Shown here in pieces: positions 46,880 to 59,768 of a DNA stretch of 64,000 bases. This stretch comes from Plasmopara viticola. Lineage: Eukaryota > Oomycota > Peronosporomycetes > Peronosporales > Peronosporaceae. The stretch is from assembly GCA_001695595.3 (NCBI GenBank), contig MBPM02000038.1:558001-622000 (forward strand). Direction: 5' to 3'. The number at the start of each line of letters is the position of its first letter. Positions within the stretch are counted from its first letter, which is position 1. The notes below the pieces were generated by a model. That model searched no databases and was not told the origin of the DNA. It was given only the letters and a program-made list of their open reading frames with translations. The position numbers and the translations under genes were made by a program.

Positions 46880-48169
46880 TTACTGCTTTTTCATTGCGCT
46901 GGCATCAAAGTCCTTGGGGAGAATCCCATCGCTAATGCCGCGGGCCACAATGTCTTTGAACAGTGCGGCCGCGTTTGGAATGTCCAGCGCCACGTCGTCC
47001 AGAACGAAGCGAAAGCGCTCAAACCCTTTCACGAGCTGCCCCGTCGACACGACCTCATGCGAGACCAGATACGCCAGCAGCGACGCCATGGCGGCACTGT
47101 TGGCTTCTCCGCCTTCTTCAAGCGAATTCGTAATGCCGCGTTTCACCACCTCGTGGTGAAAGTGCGGCACATTGAGCTCGCGCACGCAACGGGCGGCCTC
47201 TTCAAGGTCCCGTGACAGCAAATACTCTTTTGTCAGCTGATCAATCGCCACTTTTAATTCCTCCACGGGTCGACCGTCTCCTGGTCCCCACGCCTTTTCC
47301 ATGCGAGCGGTCGCGTGATTGATACTCAGCTTCTTGATCGCCTCCACCGCAATCTCGGGAGCATACCGTGTGATGAATGGGTCCTCCAGAAAACTTGGCG
47401 GGAGAATCTCATCCACGACCGCACGAGCACAAAAGATGGCCAACATGGTCTTGGCACTGGGAATGTCAATCTGCAAGTCACCAGCCAGTAGCAGGACACG
47501 ACGGAATCCCATCAGCACTTGGCCAGCAGTGAGGCCATCCATATACAATGCCGAGAGCAAACGCGATGCGAGCTCGCGTTCCTTGTCGTGCTTATCCATG
47601 GCCATTGTCATCGCACGTTTCACCACTTCGTAGTTAAATTCCGGTTCGTCCAGGTCATTGAGCGAGCTCAGCACTTCGTCGGCATCGCCGCTAATAAAAT
47701 ATTCCTCCAAGATCTCAATAATCCGCTTCTTGATCTCTGGGGGAGGATTCAGAGCCAGCTCTTTGGCCGCCAATTCATCGGGCTCAAGCGTCGGCGTCGA
47801 TTTGATCGGCGATTCCACCGCCGTGGAGACGAGCACAACATTCTCCTCTGCTTCGCTGTCGTAATTCGGATCACGTTCGTCCGCAGGCACGGAGCGCGGG
47901 ATTTCCGTCACCTTCCACGACGCTTTCTGTCCACCACCCATGCGCTTGCCAGCGTCACGCGACTTGCTACGCTCCCGACGGGGTGGCAGCGCTTTATCGC
48001 TACCTCCAGAGCCACCGGATCCACCGCTACTTGAGGCTTTGAGGACTGGAGTCGGCTGCGCAAGCGCTTCCTCGATGCTGACCACGGGTTCTGCATCATA
48101 GGCACACATAAGTTGAAGGGAAACCGAGTAATGTAGTGGTAAACAATCACCTCCGGGAGCGGCAGACAT
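46880..48169 (-). CDS. PDCD4-like protein with two MA3 domains
   Basis: The 429-residue product has two MA3 domains: the first about residues 145-265 (PPEIKKRIIEILEEYFISGD, then FNYEVVKRAMTMAMD) and the second about 305-425 (LKVAIDQLTKEYLLSRD, then FHHEVVKRGITNSLEE). Both share the EVVKRxxxxxL pattern seen in PDCD4. The N-terminal 140 residues are basic, Gly/Ser-rich and low in complexity. MA3 domains bind eIF4A, so translational repression is the expected role. A 60-bp stretch at 48091-48150 has GTGATT...GCAG ends, is phase-compatible and has no stop, so it may be an intron; spliced, the protein would start MSAAPGEPVVSIEEAL and lose 20 residues. Confidence 0.88.
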   Translation of the reverse strand: MSAAPGGDCLPLHYSVSLQLMCAYDAEPVVSIEEALAQPTPVLKASSSGGSGGSGGSDKALPPRRERSKSRDAGKRMGGGQKASWKVTEIPRSVPADERDPNYDSEAEENVVLVSTAVESPIKSTPTLEPDELAAKELALNPPPEIKKRIIEILEEYFISGDADEVLSSLNDLDEPEFNYEVVKRAMTMAMDKHDKERELASRLLSALYMDGLTAGQVLMGFRRVLLLAGDLQIDIPSAKTMLAIFCARAVVDEILPPSFLEDPFITRYAPEIAVEAIKKLSINHATARMEKAWGPGDGRPVEELKVAIDQLTKEYLLSRDLEEAARCVRELNVPHFHHEVVKRGITNSLEEGGEANSAAMASLLAYLVSHEVVSTGQLVKGFERFRFVLDDVALDIPNAAALFKDIVARGISDGILPKDFDASAMKKQ

Positions 48170-49467
48170 GGCAAGACAAAAGGGAAGGGGATCGGACGAG
48201 CTGGAGCTTAAGCAAGAGGAGACAATGGCGTCAATGTATGGCTGACGTTCGACTGATCCGCCGCAGCGTGGCTCCCCTCCTTCTTGCGCGCTTTCTTACG
48301 CTTTTTAGATACTGACCCCTTTTTAAAAGAGCGACATGAATACTTTTACCTCACTTCAACAGTCACCCCTTGAACTCACTCGAGAGAGTGACGCAGAGGG
48401 ATCTGTACGACGGAATTTACAGTACATGCAGAGTGACATGCCTAAGTGGATTAGTCTAAGGTTTCGTGGGCTGCGAAGCCATCGACACGAGAAATGACAC
48501 ATCGTTTAATGCACCAAAGATTCTTTTGCAGGACATCATGCTCACCACTACACTATGCTGTACGAAGCGTAAAAATAAAGTCCGGGGCGTGAAATGTTTC
48601 ATGATTTTGACCCCTTCAGCAACTGACTGTTTCAGCTTAAAAAAATGTTCGCAGTTAGAATTTTTGACGTTCCGCACAGCCGCTTCATGCAAATAGCGGG
48701 TGCGTTAGATCTTGGCCAGAATGCTGGACGTCCAGAAAGGTATTAGCTTGATATGCTGTCATCGTGTGCACGAAGTGCTCGCCGTGGCCACAAGGTGTCT
48801 CGCATGATGCTGTGTAAGCGCCTAGCGAGCGTATCGAAGTGCGTAACTGTCGACTTCATAGGTACTACAAAGACTACGCATATCCATGATGGAATACCTT
48901 CGTGCTTTGAAATGATTCACAATTCAAATAGGAAATCGCTACGATGCCCATAGGTTTCCATTTATAGGCCCATAGGTTGTAATACAGAATTCCTGCCCAT
49001 CTTTCTCAGTCTATGATCTTAAACAAATTCTGGCGATTGTAAAGCAAAGACGCGAAAATTCGTATTGCATGGTACGCAAGACTTGTAGGCACTATTTAAT
49101 AGTCAAAAGCACATATCCGATGATCATTGAGTCCATCATACCAATACCGACATCGACGTTCAAAGTATTATCGTTATTGACGTCGTATCTGCCTTTGTTG
49201 GCTTCAACGGAGGCTGCCATGCCGTATCGCTCTCGTTTGAAGGCCATCCAAAAATTTCTTATTCGTCGGCAGAGCCAAGATTGTCAAAGTTGACCGCAGG
49301 AGGAGCAAAAGGAGGTGCTGCAGCCACAGCAGCAGAAGGAGGAACAGTAAAAGAAAGCTGGCAACATATGGTGCGGCCAAACTGTCGACGCTTTCACACC
49401 TTTTCATGGACTATAACGATCCCCCTTAAAGCTCGAACTGGGGCGGGTACCGCTGCGTGGATATTTG

Positions 49468-50260
49468 TTAAGCTTTTGGTCCCGCGAGCGCCACCTGCCG
49501 GTCGATCCCGACCGCAGTCAGAGAAAGGTCAATATGATTCAAGATTGTTCGACGACGAAAGGCCGTTGCTTCTTCAAAATCTACCCTTAAACGCTTCAAA
49601 GAGCTCTCGGTGATCTGTGGAATGGCATTCTGCAGCTGTTTTCGTGCCCGATTTGGCTGTTTTAACCACCACTGCACGTCAAAATCTTCCCGCACGAAGG
49701 GAGCTAATTTTAATTTGAATTGATGCTTATGCCCGATTTGGTTGGTTGTCAATAAATCTGGACAGCCACAGCATGCGGAAGAACAAGCTTCATACTGTGC
49801 GTATGCAAACTTCAGTCCTGCTACAGAAATCTTTTCCATAACATTTGCAAAGACACTGCCATATTTCATGGCAGTGATTGCGCGCTCCTTCGTAGTCTTG
49901 TACTTGATGGTAGCCAACTGCCCTTCACAGGCAAGCCAACAAGCTCTGTCCAATGTCAGTAGCCCGCCTACCGTGCATTTGTTCCAGTCTCTAAGAGCGG
50001 CGTCCATGCTTTCGACTCTCGAAGCAGATGTATGGTTGAAGTACTGCTTCCCACACCCAAAGGCAGTCAGTAATTTATGACATGGCTAGGCACTGTTTGG
50101 CGCTTTGCCGCCAGTTCTTGATCGTATCTGTTCCGCTGATTCCACTGGATTAAATCTGCCCATACCTCAAGCAGTTCCTTGCGTGCATTGTCCTTGGGCC
50201 AAGGTTCTGCGAGCTCTGATGGAGATATTGGTGGCGATGTGCCAGAGCAAGAAATAAGTT
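49468..50260 (-). pseudogene. MULE/FAR1-like transposase C-terminal fragment
   Basis: The minus strand has a 179-codon frame (ATG 50007) that extends upstream without a start as LLTAFGCGKQYFNHTSASRV, then ESMDAALRDW. The pattern (Y/H)FxHTSxxRVES...L followed by GxLLT resembles the conserved region after the DDE domain of Mutator-like/FAR1-type transposases. A second coding-like frame (SELAEPWPKDNARKELLEVW, then LIQWNQRNRYDQELAA) precedes it, shifted by one frame near 50080. No terminal inverted repeats were found. It is most likely a broken element, though a host gene with a missed intron is possible. Confidence 0.4.
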
Positions 50261-53200
50261 GACTCTAGGAAAGACTACAGCTAGTGCGCGCATCAAAGTC
50301 AACTACCGACGCGTCACAAAATTTGCTGGCGTCAAAGCAAAGTCTTGGAATTCATACACGAGGCACAAGGTAATTGTGTATTTGTTCAGTTTCTTAAAGC
50401 AAAACGCAAAGCTGATAGTCTGGGAGGTAGCGATTACTCCCACAAGGGGCAGCAGTGGAAGGCCAAATCGATTGGTCTTGCATCACTAAGCCAAACCTTT
50501 TTTGCCAAAATGCAGATCTCCTTGCAGAGGGCGACAGAATCGAAAGGTAAGTAAGCCTTGTTTGTCCATCGAATTGGGTTGAAAAAGGAGCTCTGGAGCC
50601 CTCCAGAGAATCGATAAGAGTGAAGCGGCCTGCCAGGGAGCGCCGGCGTTCAGCCTGAAAAATATCAGATACTTTTTGAGATGTTATGATAACATTGGTT
50701 TCAAGGCGAAGGTCAATTACGATACGCAAGGGCTTCGTACTCGTTTTTTAAAGGTCAAGAATCGTTTGCAACTCAGCTGGACCCAGTGTGCTGTCTTAAG
50801 CGTGCACTGGTTCGACACCAAAGGTGTCGTGGTTGTGATTTACCGTACCATACTCGATCGATCAAGTATACTGTCCTATCGCTATTTCCTCCCGAAGTAC
50901 CATGCATAGCTTATGAGCGGCCGGTATTCGTTGTTGCTCTTCTTGATCACGAGGCAAGTGCAGTCGGCTATTATATAGCCATCTTTGCGATCATAAACGT
51001 GTCTGACACGCCTGACATGATCAATCAAGCCTTGCTTCAAAGCACTGCATGCATACTCTAAAGGTAGTGTAGAGAGCATTAGTGTCCATGGTAATTCAAG
51101 TGTCAAGTAGTTGTACCAAGAAGAGTACCAAGTATAGAATCAAGCATAGCATCTACGATCATATTACTTTTTGTACGGTACAACCTATATACTAATTTGT
51201 GCGGCGTTCATAAATTTACAACTTCTTTTTGCCACAGCCAATCATAGGTCGAAAAAGCATAGGTAGGGCTTCTTAATAACAAAAGCCTATGGGCATAGTA
51301 TGGGCATCGTAATGATTTTTTTTATCAAATGAAGGTCGACTTCGTAAAAGATATTCCTTCCTTTTCATTAGCTCTGAACACCCGCTACTTGATACGCAAG
51401 AAGACGCTTGCTTCGTGCTACATTCGACAATGATTTTATTTCCATTTTTCGTACCGGTGGTGGCTATGAGGAAAAAAACAATTTTCCAACGCTCCTTAGT
51501 TGCTTTCCAGACTTGAACAATAATTACAATGTACTCGGTGAGTCGTGCAAGGTTACACTTGCCAAAAAGATACAACAATACATATTCCACCTCCGACACA
51601 AAGACCTCGCAGAACCGAGTCTTTGTCGGTGTCGGCAAAGACTCAATCATTAAAGAGCCACATTTGCGAAAATTTGTGTCAGAACATGATGAAAGCACTC
51701 AAGAATGCAATGTAAAATAAAATATCAAGATATGAGTCAAAGTACTTCGTGTGTGATACTCCCCGGCTGCCAAAGCACGACGAAAGCGCAACCAACGAGT
51801 AAAATATGACTCAGAGTCCGCATGCTGCGAAACTGCAACATCTGTAAGCGAATTTAGGTTGAGCACATGACAAAGGATCCGAGGCGATTAAAGGCAACAA
51901 TTGTCCAAAATTGAGCTGTCGACTAGAGCGCGAATAGACAATTTGTGATTCGTGTGCTAAGTACTACATGACAACAGCGACGAAGACACAGCTGCACCAC
52001 CGTTCTTTAGTGTACAAATACCTTTCTCGATCTTTTCATCCAAATGTCTCAGCAAGTATTTTTAAACATTGCATCATATACTCGTCTTACATCTGCAGAT
52101 ACTATATCCGCATAGGCTTCGCGTAGAAGTATAGTAAAAAAGCGATTAATGCAATTTTGTGAGTCTTCTGGATGAAACTTTATCGTCACACTCCCTCAGT
52201 GTACTGACCTACTTCGCGAAAAACTCAGGACTCGTTCCTGTTGATAAGCCAGCGTTTAATCCATTTTCTTTAATGTGATTGCCACACGCTACTGTTATTA
52301 GCTGGTTATATATCTACACGATTTTAATAGATATCCTCGTCAAGGCCCGGGCTCGTGAAAGGTTGCGATTGCTCTCACCAGCATATTAAGATCGTAACGC
52401 TAGCTCAATGTCACGATTGGATCGGATAGAATTTTTCGATGGCTTTGACGAAATTCACCGACAAAATTTTGTCATTTGTTGATCTACATCGATCTGTATA
52501 AATCTACGCTTCACATTGCAATAATCAGCAAAAAGTAGGAATTCAAAGACGTACCATTATGCTATTAGTCTCGGAGCAAGTTTGACGGTAGTATTGACAA
52601 TAGTCTCTCGCTACCAGGCGAGCTGCCTATTTGGATATGCTAGAGACAAAGCGAGACAGCCTTTTTTGGACTACCGTCGGCAGGGATAAAGTGGCGTTCC
52701 AGACCATTCTTTTTTCTCAACGAATTTGAAGGCGATTGAATCGATCCACATTGGTGTACAGCATTCGTATAGTCGCGTGTGCCGGATAATTCAATCGAAA
52801 TGTTCAGTCGAAACTGCTTTTTGTGGTCCAGTGGCTTTTGCAAAACTTGCGAAGGCCCGATCACCCGATTACCAATTAACAAAGATAGTGTGCTTTGCTG
52901 AGGACCTCACCTTGTGTAGGCTAAAATATGGTGTCTTTTGACCTAATAAGGCTTGTTGCTTAGCTTGACTCCGTCTTTGTGGAGCATAGAGCGCCTTGAA
53001 AGTCTTCAGACGGCGACTCAGGCACGTAACCTATTGCATCGGCTACTTTGTGTGCAGTTTGGACGTAAGTAGGTTTTCATTTTGTGCTTGATTGATATAG
53101 CTTAGAGGGTATAGTCAGTCAAAGGGGATTACGTCCTTTAAAAGTCACGACTGATGCGAATCCTCTAGAACGTGGTGTATGGTGTCTGTGTAGACCAAGA

Positions 53201-53819
53201 ACGCTTTCATTTACGAGAACGCAGGCTTTTTGTGAATTTTTGAGAAATTGTTTTTCCTAAAGCGCCTGAGCCTAACCTCAAATATCTTCCCGTTTGATCC
53301 GTTTCCACTAATAGCCAGTGGTCTTCCGATCTCAGATCTTAATCATCGCATCCAGGCATCAGATCCGCCGTCGATATCCATAAACGCTTCACACATTTTT
53401 CCAGCGACGCGAGCGTCATTGATTAAGTAATGTCGATGACGACGAAAGCAATTGTGAGGCGATTCATGTAAGTTTTTATCACATTTCGCACTATGATGGA
53501 GCGAAAATGTCGTATAGGTCACAAATCCACAAAATTTCCGATAAGTCGAACTAGAGTTGTCTTTACTGGGAAATTTGATCTCGTTTTAGAGAGCAGGCGG
53601 TGCATACAACAAATTGCTTAAGCAATATCGTGCTAATAATGGTGGTTGAAACACGTCTCGTCTGATTAATTGTATGACTTGACCCTAGCGCAAATACCAT
53701 AGACAACAAGAAAAAATCACTCTTTAAAGCTAGCAAAGAAGAAAAGTTAAGCAACAGGCGAAAGATCAAGTTCAGAGTCGTGCGCAGCGGTACAAGCCGC
53801 GACCAACGGCAGTGTCTCG

Positions 53820-53890
53820 TCCAGTACCAGCACCACATTCAGCAGCAATACCACGTCCAACACCAGTATTACGTCCAACAGCAATGTCAC
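53820..53890. repeat. CAN-rich minisatellite-like repeat
   Basis: Short imperfect units of 18-21 bp built on CAGCAATACCACGTCCAACA recur three to four times. On the plus strand they read as a Gln/His/Tyr/Val-rich peptide (QYHVQHQYYVQQQ) within an 86-codon frame that is otherwise unrecognised. Confidence 0.6.
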
Positions 53891-54276
53891 ATCCCCGAAA
53901 TGAGTTTATTAGGACAGTCAGTTGATTACAAACGTGCGAAATTTTGTGACTCGCAAACTTATTTTGGTACTGTCCGCACTGCTGAACAGACTGGATTCGA
54001 CAAAAAAGAGCAGAAATACTATCCTCTGATTGGTTTATAATGCTATTTCGCTTTCTTAAAGGGCATTCAAATTGGCAGAGATCTGTCTATGCCACTTCTA
54101 TTTCAAACCCTTAGTGAAAATTTCTTGTAGGCAAAATGCGTTTCGCATTCCTTTCTAGCAACAAGTGTCATAATTTTTTTCTGGGCAGGAAACTATCCTT
54201 TTTCACTTGACGCCCAAACACCAACGTTCATCTACATGCACGAAGCAAGCGACTGCACCTTTTTATGCAGTCGGCT

Positions 54277-57200
54277 TCATGAAGTGTAAAAGGTTGAGCG
54301 ATCTACCTCAGGTAAAGATTTCATGCAGCCATGACAATTCGTGGAGATTGACTCATTCGCAGTAAAACATCTGTTGCATGAAATCACAAGAGTCAAAAAA
54401 CAACCGTCAAGAAACATCATTTTCGTCAAGGACTTACAGGGAGCATAGCCACGAATCGGCTTCGATTTTGGTATTGCTCGGTCCATACACACGCTTTTGT
54501 CCGCACTTGTCACACTTAGCATTCCATATACTGACATCCGCGCGGCACTGGGCTCCTGTACACCTCCACGTATCTCGCACCAGTTGAAACTGCACCTTCA
54601 GAATGCGTTGCGTATGCGCATCCATTCGTCGCACACGAATCATCGAATTTTTAATGTTTTTTGCTGTTATTGTCATACAATTCAGCTTTTTGCACAGCGC
54701 CAGATTGACACAACGACTTACCATTAAGTTCCTCCACGGCTTCATGCGCCCCCTTCTCTGTATCGAACGTCACGCACGCATCGCCGCGTCCGAGATGGTT
54801 GCGCTGGCATGAAAAGACGTCAATGGCCGGAAACCCAGTTTCTTTGTCAATCTTTAGTCCAAAGTCATCACCCGCGACAAAAAATCAGACACCATATTAC
54901 GTTGATCCCTGCAGTAGAAAAGCCACTTACCGCAACTCCAAATGGGGCGAAGTCCTCCTCAATTTGCTCGGCAAATACGGTCGGGTTTACCCCTGACACG
55001 TATACTTGTCTTGACATCAGAGACTCATCTACAGACACGCTGTCCAGGTCGAAGCGAATATCTTCACTTTCCCTTATCAAGCCAATTTCTTCGTCGTCCG
55101 AATCCGAGACAAAGGTACTGTCGGCTTCGTGATCAAAAGTTGCCACGGCGTCCGGCGAAGCAGCCACTTCGATGGAGTGAGACGTCTTCTGCTTTTTCGC
55201 ACATCTATCATTATCTCCAACCTTGCCATTACATAACTTTTCGCTCAGCTCTGACGACTCAGACGACCTATTTCCCGTGCTTATGTTACGAGAATTTAAC
55301 GAAAAAGATTCTCCACCATTTGCACGGTCCTGATCGCAGCTACTGTAAGTCAACCGCTCTGTGCGACAAAAATCACGCTCGGTAAATCTGTCTCGTGATC
55401 GAGATTTCGAGCGCGAATGACGGCTGCTACTTTTATAATCTCGACCTCGAGGACTTAGTGAGCGAGAGCTTGAACGAGATGATGCTCTGCGCCTACAATC
55501 GTCCCGCCTGTCATAATAACTACGGTTCATACAGTGTATGGAAGCATTTCCATTTTTCTTACGATCGTCGCAGGTGCTGTGCTCCCAACTTCGACGTTTA
55601 CGCGAGGATGAGTCTAATTTTGCTAATTTTGCACCTTGTGGACCATAGTAGCTCGGCCCTGAAACCTTTTTCGAAGACTTCTTCTGGCACTTGCTTTTTG
55701 CTTTTATATTGGGCTTATCAGTCGTCTGTAGTGGCTTTGACTTCGTGTTTCCTTTTTTCTTCTTCGGAATCGGTACCTTGTCCCAATCTGTTTCCTGCCT
55801 TCGGCTCTTGACTTTTGAAGCACCATTTTGCGCTGCTACCTCCTGCATCTTTTTAAATTGACTAGAGCGTTTGTAGCAGACACCTTCGCGAATGTTGTTG
55901 GAACTTTCATGCCCATCCATGTGCAACGCATCATAAATACTTAACTGAGGTTCTTGGCTGTAAGCCCTTCGAAGGTCATTTTTATTGTGTTGTCCGTTTG
56001 GTGCCGCCAAAGAAATTCCATGACCTCCGCCCCCACCGAAACGCGACTTTGGAACAATGCGTGGGGTCTCTTTAACGTGAGACGGAGCATCCTCTGTCTT
56101 CCGCGCCCCTATATAGGACAGATACCTGGCTTGAGGTTTGCCATCGTACTTTTTGGCCATTTCCTTCGCCAAAATAGACAATGGTATATCATCAAGGTCA
56201 TTTGTAGTGCCAGTCACTTTAGTTGACGCCATTTTAATGTGATCCTTCGACCCTCGCATGGACTTTAAAGTGCTCTCGACATCCAGCATCTTCGTACTTC
56301 GTCTCGTCGCCGCATGTTTTCCCTTCAGTGTACGTGTTGTATCGAAGGGCTTTTTGCATGGACGAAGCCCGTTGGAGGCAATTGCAGGCTTTGTAACTTT
56401 TGCAAATTTTACAGGGTTGTCAAAGAGTATCTCTCGATCGCGTGTAGCGTTTTCAGGATTACAGCTTGTCTCCTCTACGTGAGTATCAGCGTAAGCGTGT
56501 ACCGGCAACGGCTTGAAGGCAGTCAAAGACGTCCCCCTTGACTTAATTTTTAATTTTAATGGCGTGAAATCAAAGAATTGTTGGACTCCGGCTTTTGAAG
56601 CGTCTAGCCCATCACAAGTTTTGCTTTCAAGCAAGACTTTGTCCTTCGCATCACTAATGTCGCATTTGCGATCTCTTGAGAATAATAATTCCATCCCGAC
56701 TGGTTTTGGATTCTTCTTACTGCCGGTTGCGTCACTCTGACCGCGTGTTGTTTTGATAACGTTGCTAACTTTTTTAGTTGTAATTTCATTGTTATCACTG
56801 CAGTCGAGTCCGAGGTCGTCCGCCATTGGTTCTTCGTCGTCCAAGATAATAGTTTCAGCCTCCGAGTCATCTTCTTCCTGAGCTTGTGGACAAAGCTGAA
56901 TCCCATCAATAGAATTTGCCGCAGAACTGTGCGTCTCGCCTTCCTTCAGCTCTCCAGTGCCGACATAATTTACAACTTTGTGCGCCGTCTCCATTCTTTC
57001 AACATAATTTTCTTCAGCAACAGTCGACAAGTCTTCACCCTCAAAGTCAATAGTTCCCGTGTCGGAGATATCAGCCTCGGCATCACTGGCACCAGCAGAC
57101 TGCGTGACTGTATCGATCTTTCCTATCAAACTAGCAAATGTCCGGCTAGCATTGTTTTGCTCTGTATCCGCAGACTGAGAAGATGTTTTGTGCATCGTGT

Positions 57201-58686
57201 TGATAGCTGATATAGCTGAAACAAAATCTTCCGGATTCGCTTTTTCAAGAAGGTTTTTGTCGGGTAGAGGAGTTTCTAATCGCGAGATAGTCAATTCCAT
57301 CGTGACTTCAGGCTCTGCTCTGTCACTTGAAGCACCACTGCTGACAGTCAACTGATTGATCACAGCTTTTCGAGCATCACCGTCAGCATTTTCTAATTCA
57401 TCATCGCTTGACTGGCGCTTGATTGATAAATTCGACTCGCCAGTAGTGTAGCTGTCTCCTGGTGCCTTTTTGGTCGTAGCTGACGTGTGACTATTCCCGT
57501 AGTCCGCATCGCAAGATAAAGGTGACTTCAGCACGCTCGCTGGAAGTAGTGAAGTCGTACCGGGAGGATTCGTCTGGTAAACTTTTCGTGTGACAACTGG
57601 CTTTCGTAAACGTGTTCTCTTCTTCGTTGCCGTTGCTGTTGTCGTCACCTGTCGCAATCGCTTCTTCTTCCGTTTGTCTTCGTCACTATCGAGGTAATCA
57701 TCACTAAGTAGATCCACAACTTCAGGTTCCTCTTGTTCGGGAACTTCGTCATCTTCCGCAGGCAAGTAATCACTGCTAAAGTCATCTTCACTTCTACTGT
57801 CACTATCACAAGTGATCTTTTTGGCCTGTAGCTGAATCTGCAAATGTTCCTCCTCCGACGGCACACCATATCGATTCGTAGGTTTTCGTCTTCGTCGCAT
57901 TGTTTCTTTGCGCCGAATCACATCTGGGTCACGGTAGCCAGACACCCAACTTAGCATCTCAGTAGCGTGGTCATCCAGCACAGTTATGCCTTTATCACGT
58001 GTGGCCGCCCTCTTTTTGTGTGGATCTCGTGGACTTTTAGACGTCACGTGCAGCATGTGCTTAAGTTGCTCTGACTTCTTTCCAGCGTTTAATGACATCC
58101 CGCAGTCATAAGCCTTACAATTGGCTCCAAAACTCGTCATCAAATGGGGGGGGGTACTCTCTTCCGTCTTGCACTCTTCGCGATGCAACGATGTCACGTC
58201 CACGTGCAAATCTTGCATCAGTGCATTCACCGCAAAGTCACTTCCTAGCATTGCACTGCTAGTCATTGTCGTTGTAGTTCCCAGCGCCTTCGAATTAGCC
58301 CTTGGCTTTAACTTGGGCGACACCAAATTGCTAGGCATTTCCAGTTGGTTCGTAAAGTTTCCAGTGCTTGGTACGGTGCTTTCTAGAGGCATTGCGATGT
58401 CCAGACGCGGTGCTGAGATCGTCGCCTTGGCCGCCTCAGCTTGCAACAGCGCGCTCATGTCTGCCGCGTCCAAGTCGCCAAGAAAATCCAGTGCTCCGTC
58501 ATCTTCATCCTCGCTCACCAAATGTTCGCTCTGCATCGAGTGCTGATGGTCCTTATAACCGATGTGGGTCTTTACGCACTGGAAGAGTCGATCGCGCTCA
58601 TGCTGCTTGTCTCTGTGACTGCTTGCGAGCCACTGGCGCGCACGCAGCAGCTCACTTTCCCAAAGAAGTGTGGAGCTGTCACTCAT
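54277..58686 (-). CDS. Large RNA-binding protein with SR region, RRM and two RanBP2 zinc fingers (FUS/TAF15-like end)
   Basis: Four exons are inferred: 54931-58686, 54722-54851, 54438-54663 and 54277-54370, with introns of 79, 58 and 67 bp. The phases agree throughout and the product is about 1401 residues. The first 1100 residues are acidic, Ser-rich and disordered. An Arg/Ser-rich block follows (SRSSSRSLSPRGRDYKSSSR). The RRM begins at RQVYVSGVNPTVFAEQ at the end of exon 1 and is completed by ETGFPAIDVF, GDACVTFDT and MIRVRRMDAH. The first RanBP2 finger is WRCTGAQC...CDKC. The second is split by intron 3 as WLCSL|CFTANESISTNCHGC. FUS/TAF15/EWS proteins share RRM plus RanBP2 fingers and act in transcription and splicing. 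The acceptor of intron 1 (AAAG) is weak. The open frame extends upstream of ATG 58686 only through a GTG. Confidence 0.82.
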
Positions 58687-58866
58687 ATTGTGACCCTCTC
58701 CAGCGTGCAAGCCTCGAGTGCGCGCAAAATGTAGAGTGACGGTCACGAGTGCGCGCTCACCGTTTCCTTGACGTGGGGTGTCAAATGATCGTGGTGTTAT
58801 AGTATTGCTGGTTATCCATTGGCTATTAATAAATGTAAGAAGGCTCTAACATGAAAAATTGAAAAT

Positions 58867-59215
58867 CAAGTACATCCCAGCTTGGAAAAAATTGGGGTGA
58901 CGCCCTCCTTCCAAGCGCGAGGGCTAAATGCTCGCGCGCTTCGGGCAGGTGCTCTCGGGCATCTGCAGGTCTCTAACGAGTCTCACCCTCGACGCGACGG
59001 TCTCCAGCACCAGGGCGCCACCTGGGCTCTTACCAAGTCAGAGCTAAACAAAATAATGGAAGACCCTCACGACCTCGGTGCTGGCTGCACTGCCCGCCGA
59101 ACGAGACCCGACGTATGCGGACACCACTCTATGCCGTGGACTAGCCAGACTGAGCCTAGCACGTGCATAACTTGGCAACGCGATAACGTAATACATTACA
59201 TTACAAGTACACCCC
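58867..59215 (+). repeat. SINE-like element with 12-bp target-site duplication
   Basis: The element (58879-59203) is bounded by CAAGTACATCCC (58867-58878) and CAAGTACACCCC (59204-59215), which match at 11 of 12 bases, as expected for a target-site duplication. It begins AGCTTGGAAAAAATTGGGG, has a GC-rich body shared with the copies at 30933 and 7789, and ends in a TTACA tandem. The size (325 bp), TSD and simple-repeat tail fit a non-autonomous retroposon mobilised by a LINE. Pol III A and B boxes are not clear to me, so a tRNA origin is unproven. Confidence 0.75.
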
Positions 59216-59768
59216 GCAAACAATTTTTTGCGCGCGCGCCATCGATTCAAAAGCTAACCAACCATTCGACAATGTCTTAGGCTCGTAGGAAAGCAATAAG
59301 TGCCCGACGCTCATCGTCATGACTGGCTTGTGCTGCTTGCAGCAAAGAGTATTTTGTACCACCCAATATTTTATTTGAACACCTAAGTTGTTAAAGGTTT
59401 GGCTTGGCTTCAAGCTATTTAATTGCGGAAGTGAATGGTGACCCAAAATCTTTCACATTTAAGTCTCCAACATGCCTACACACTGTGAAAGGGCCGGTCC
59501 TAGCAAGACGCTTAGTTCTTTCTTCCCATCAAGATCAGCGCTACAATGTCGTGGCGGCGCCAGTAGAGCGCGAGAACGCTAGAGCTCGCTTACCCAATCA
59601 CGTATACAGCTGACGATGTGGCTAATGTCCCGCCGAGACTATCTACGATAGCGAATGCATTAAGATTTGAAAAGATCCACATTGTCAGATGTATCGCGTT
59701 GCAATGTTTGAGTATTTCTTGTATTTAAAAGGAAACTATGGCTTGTAAAAGAACCAATATCTTGAGCC

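Larger units (their letters stand above)
48170..54276. other. Gene-poor stretch
   Basis: No intact gene with a recognised product. It contains a MULE-like transposase fragment (49468-50260) and a Gln/His-rich tandem repeat (53820-53890). Frames of 77-141 codons at 50676-51061 and 51273-51698 have no motif that I can name. Confidence 0.55.

Noticed and set aside
51273..51698. 141-codon minus frame
   Set aside because: No recognisable domain and an antisense frame of similar quality; not listed as a gene.
52000..53700. Search for LTRs or CRISPR-like arrays in the gene-poor stretch
   Set aside because: No long direct repeats or regularly spaced short repeats were seen apart from the CAN-rich minisatellite.
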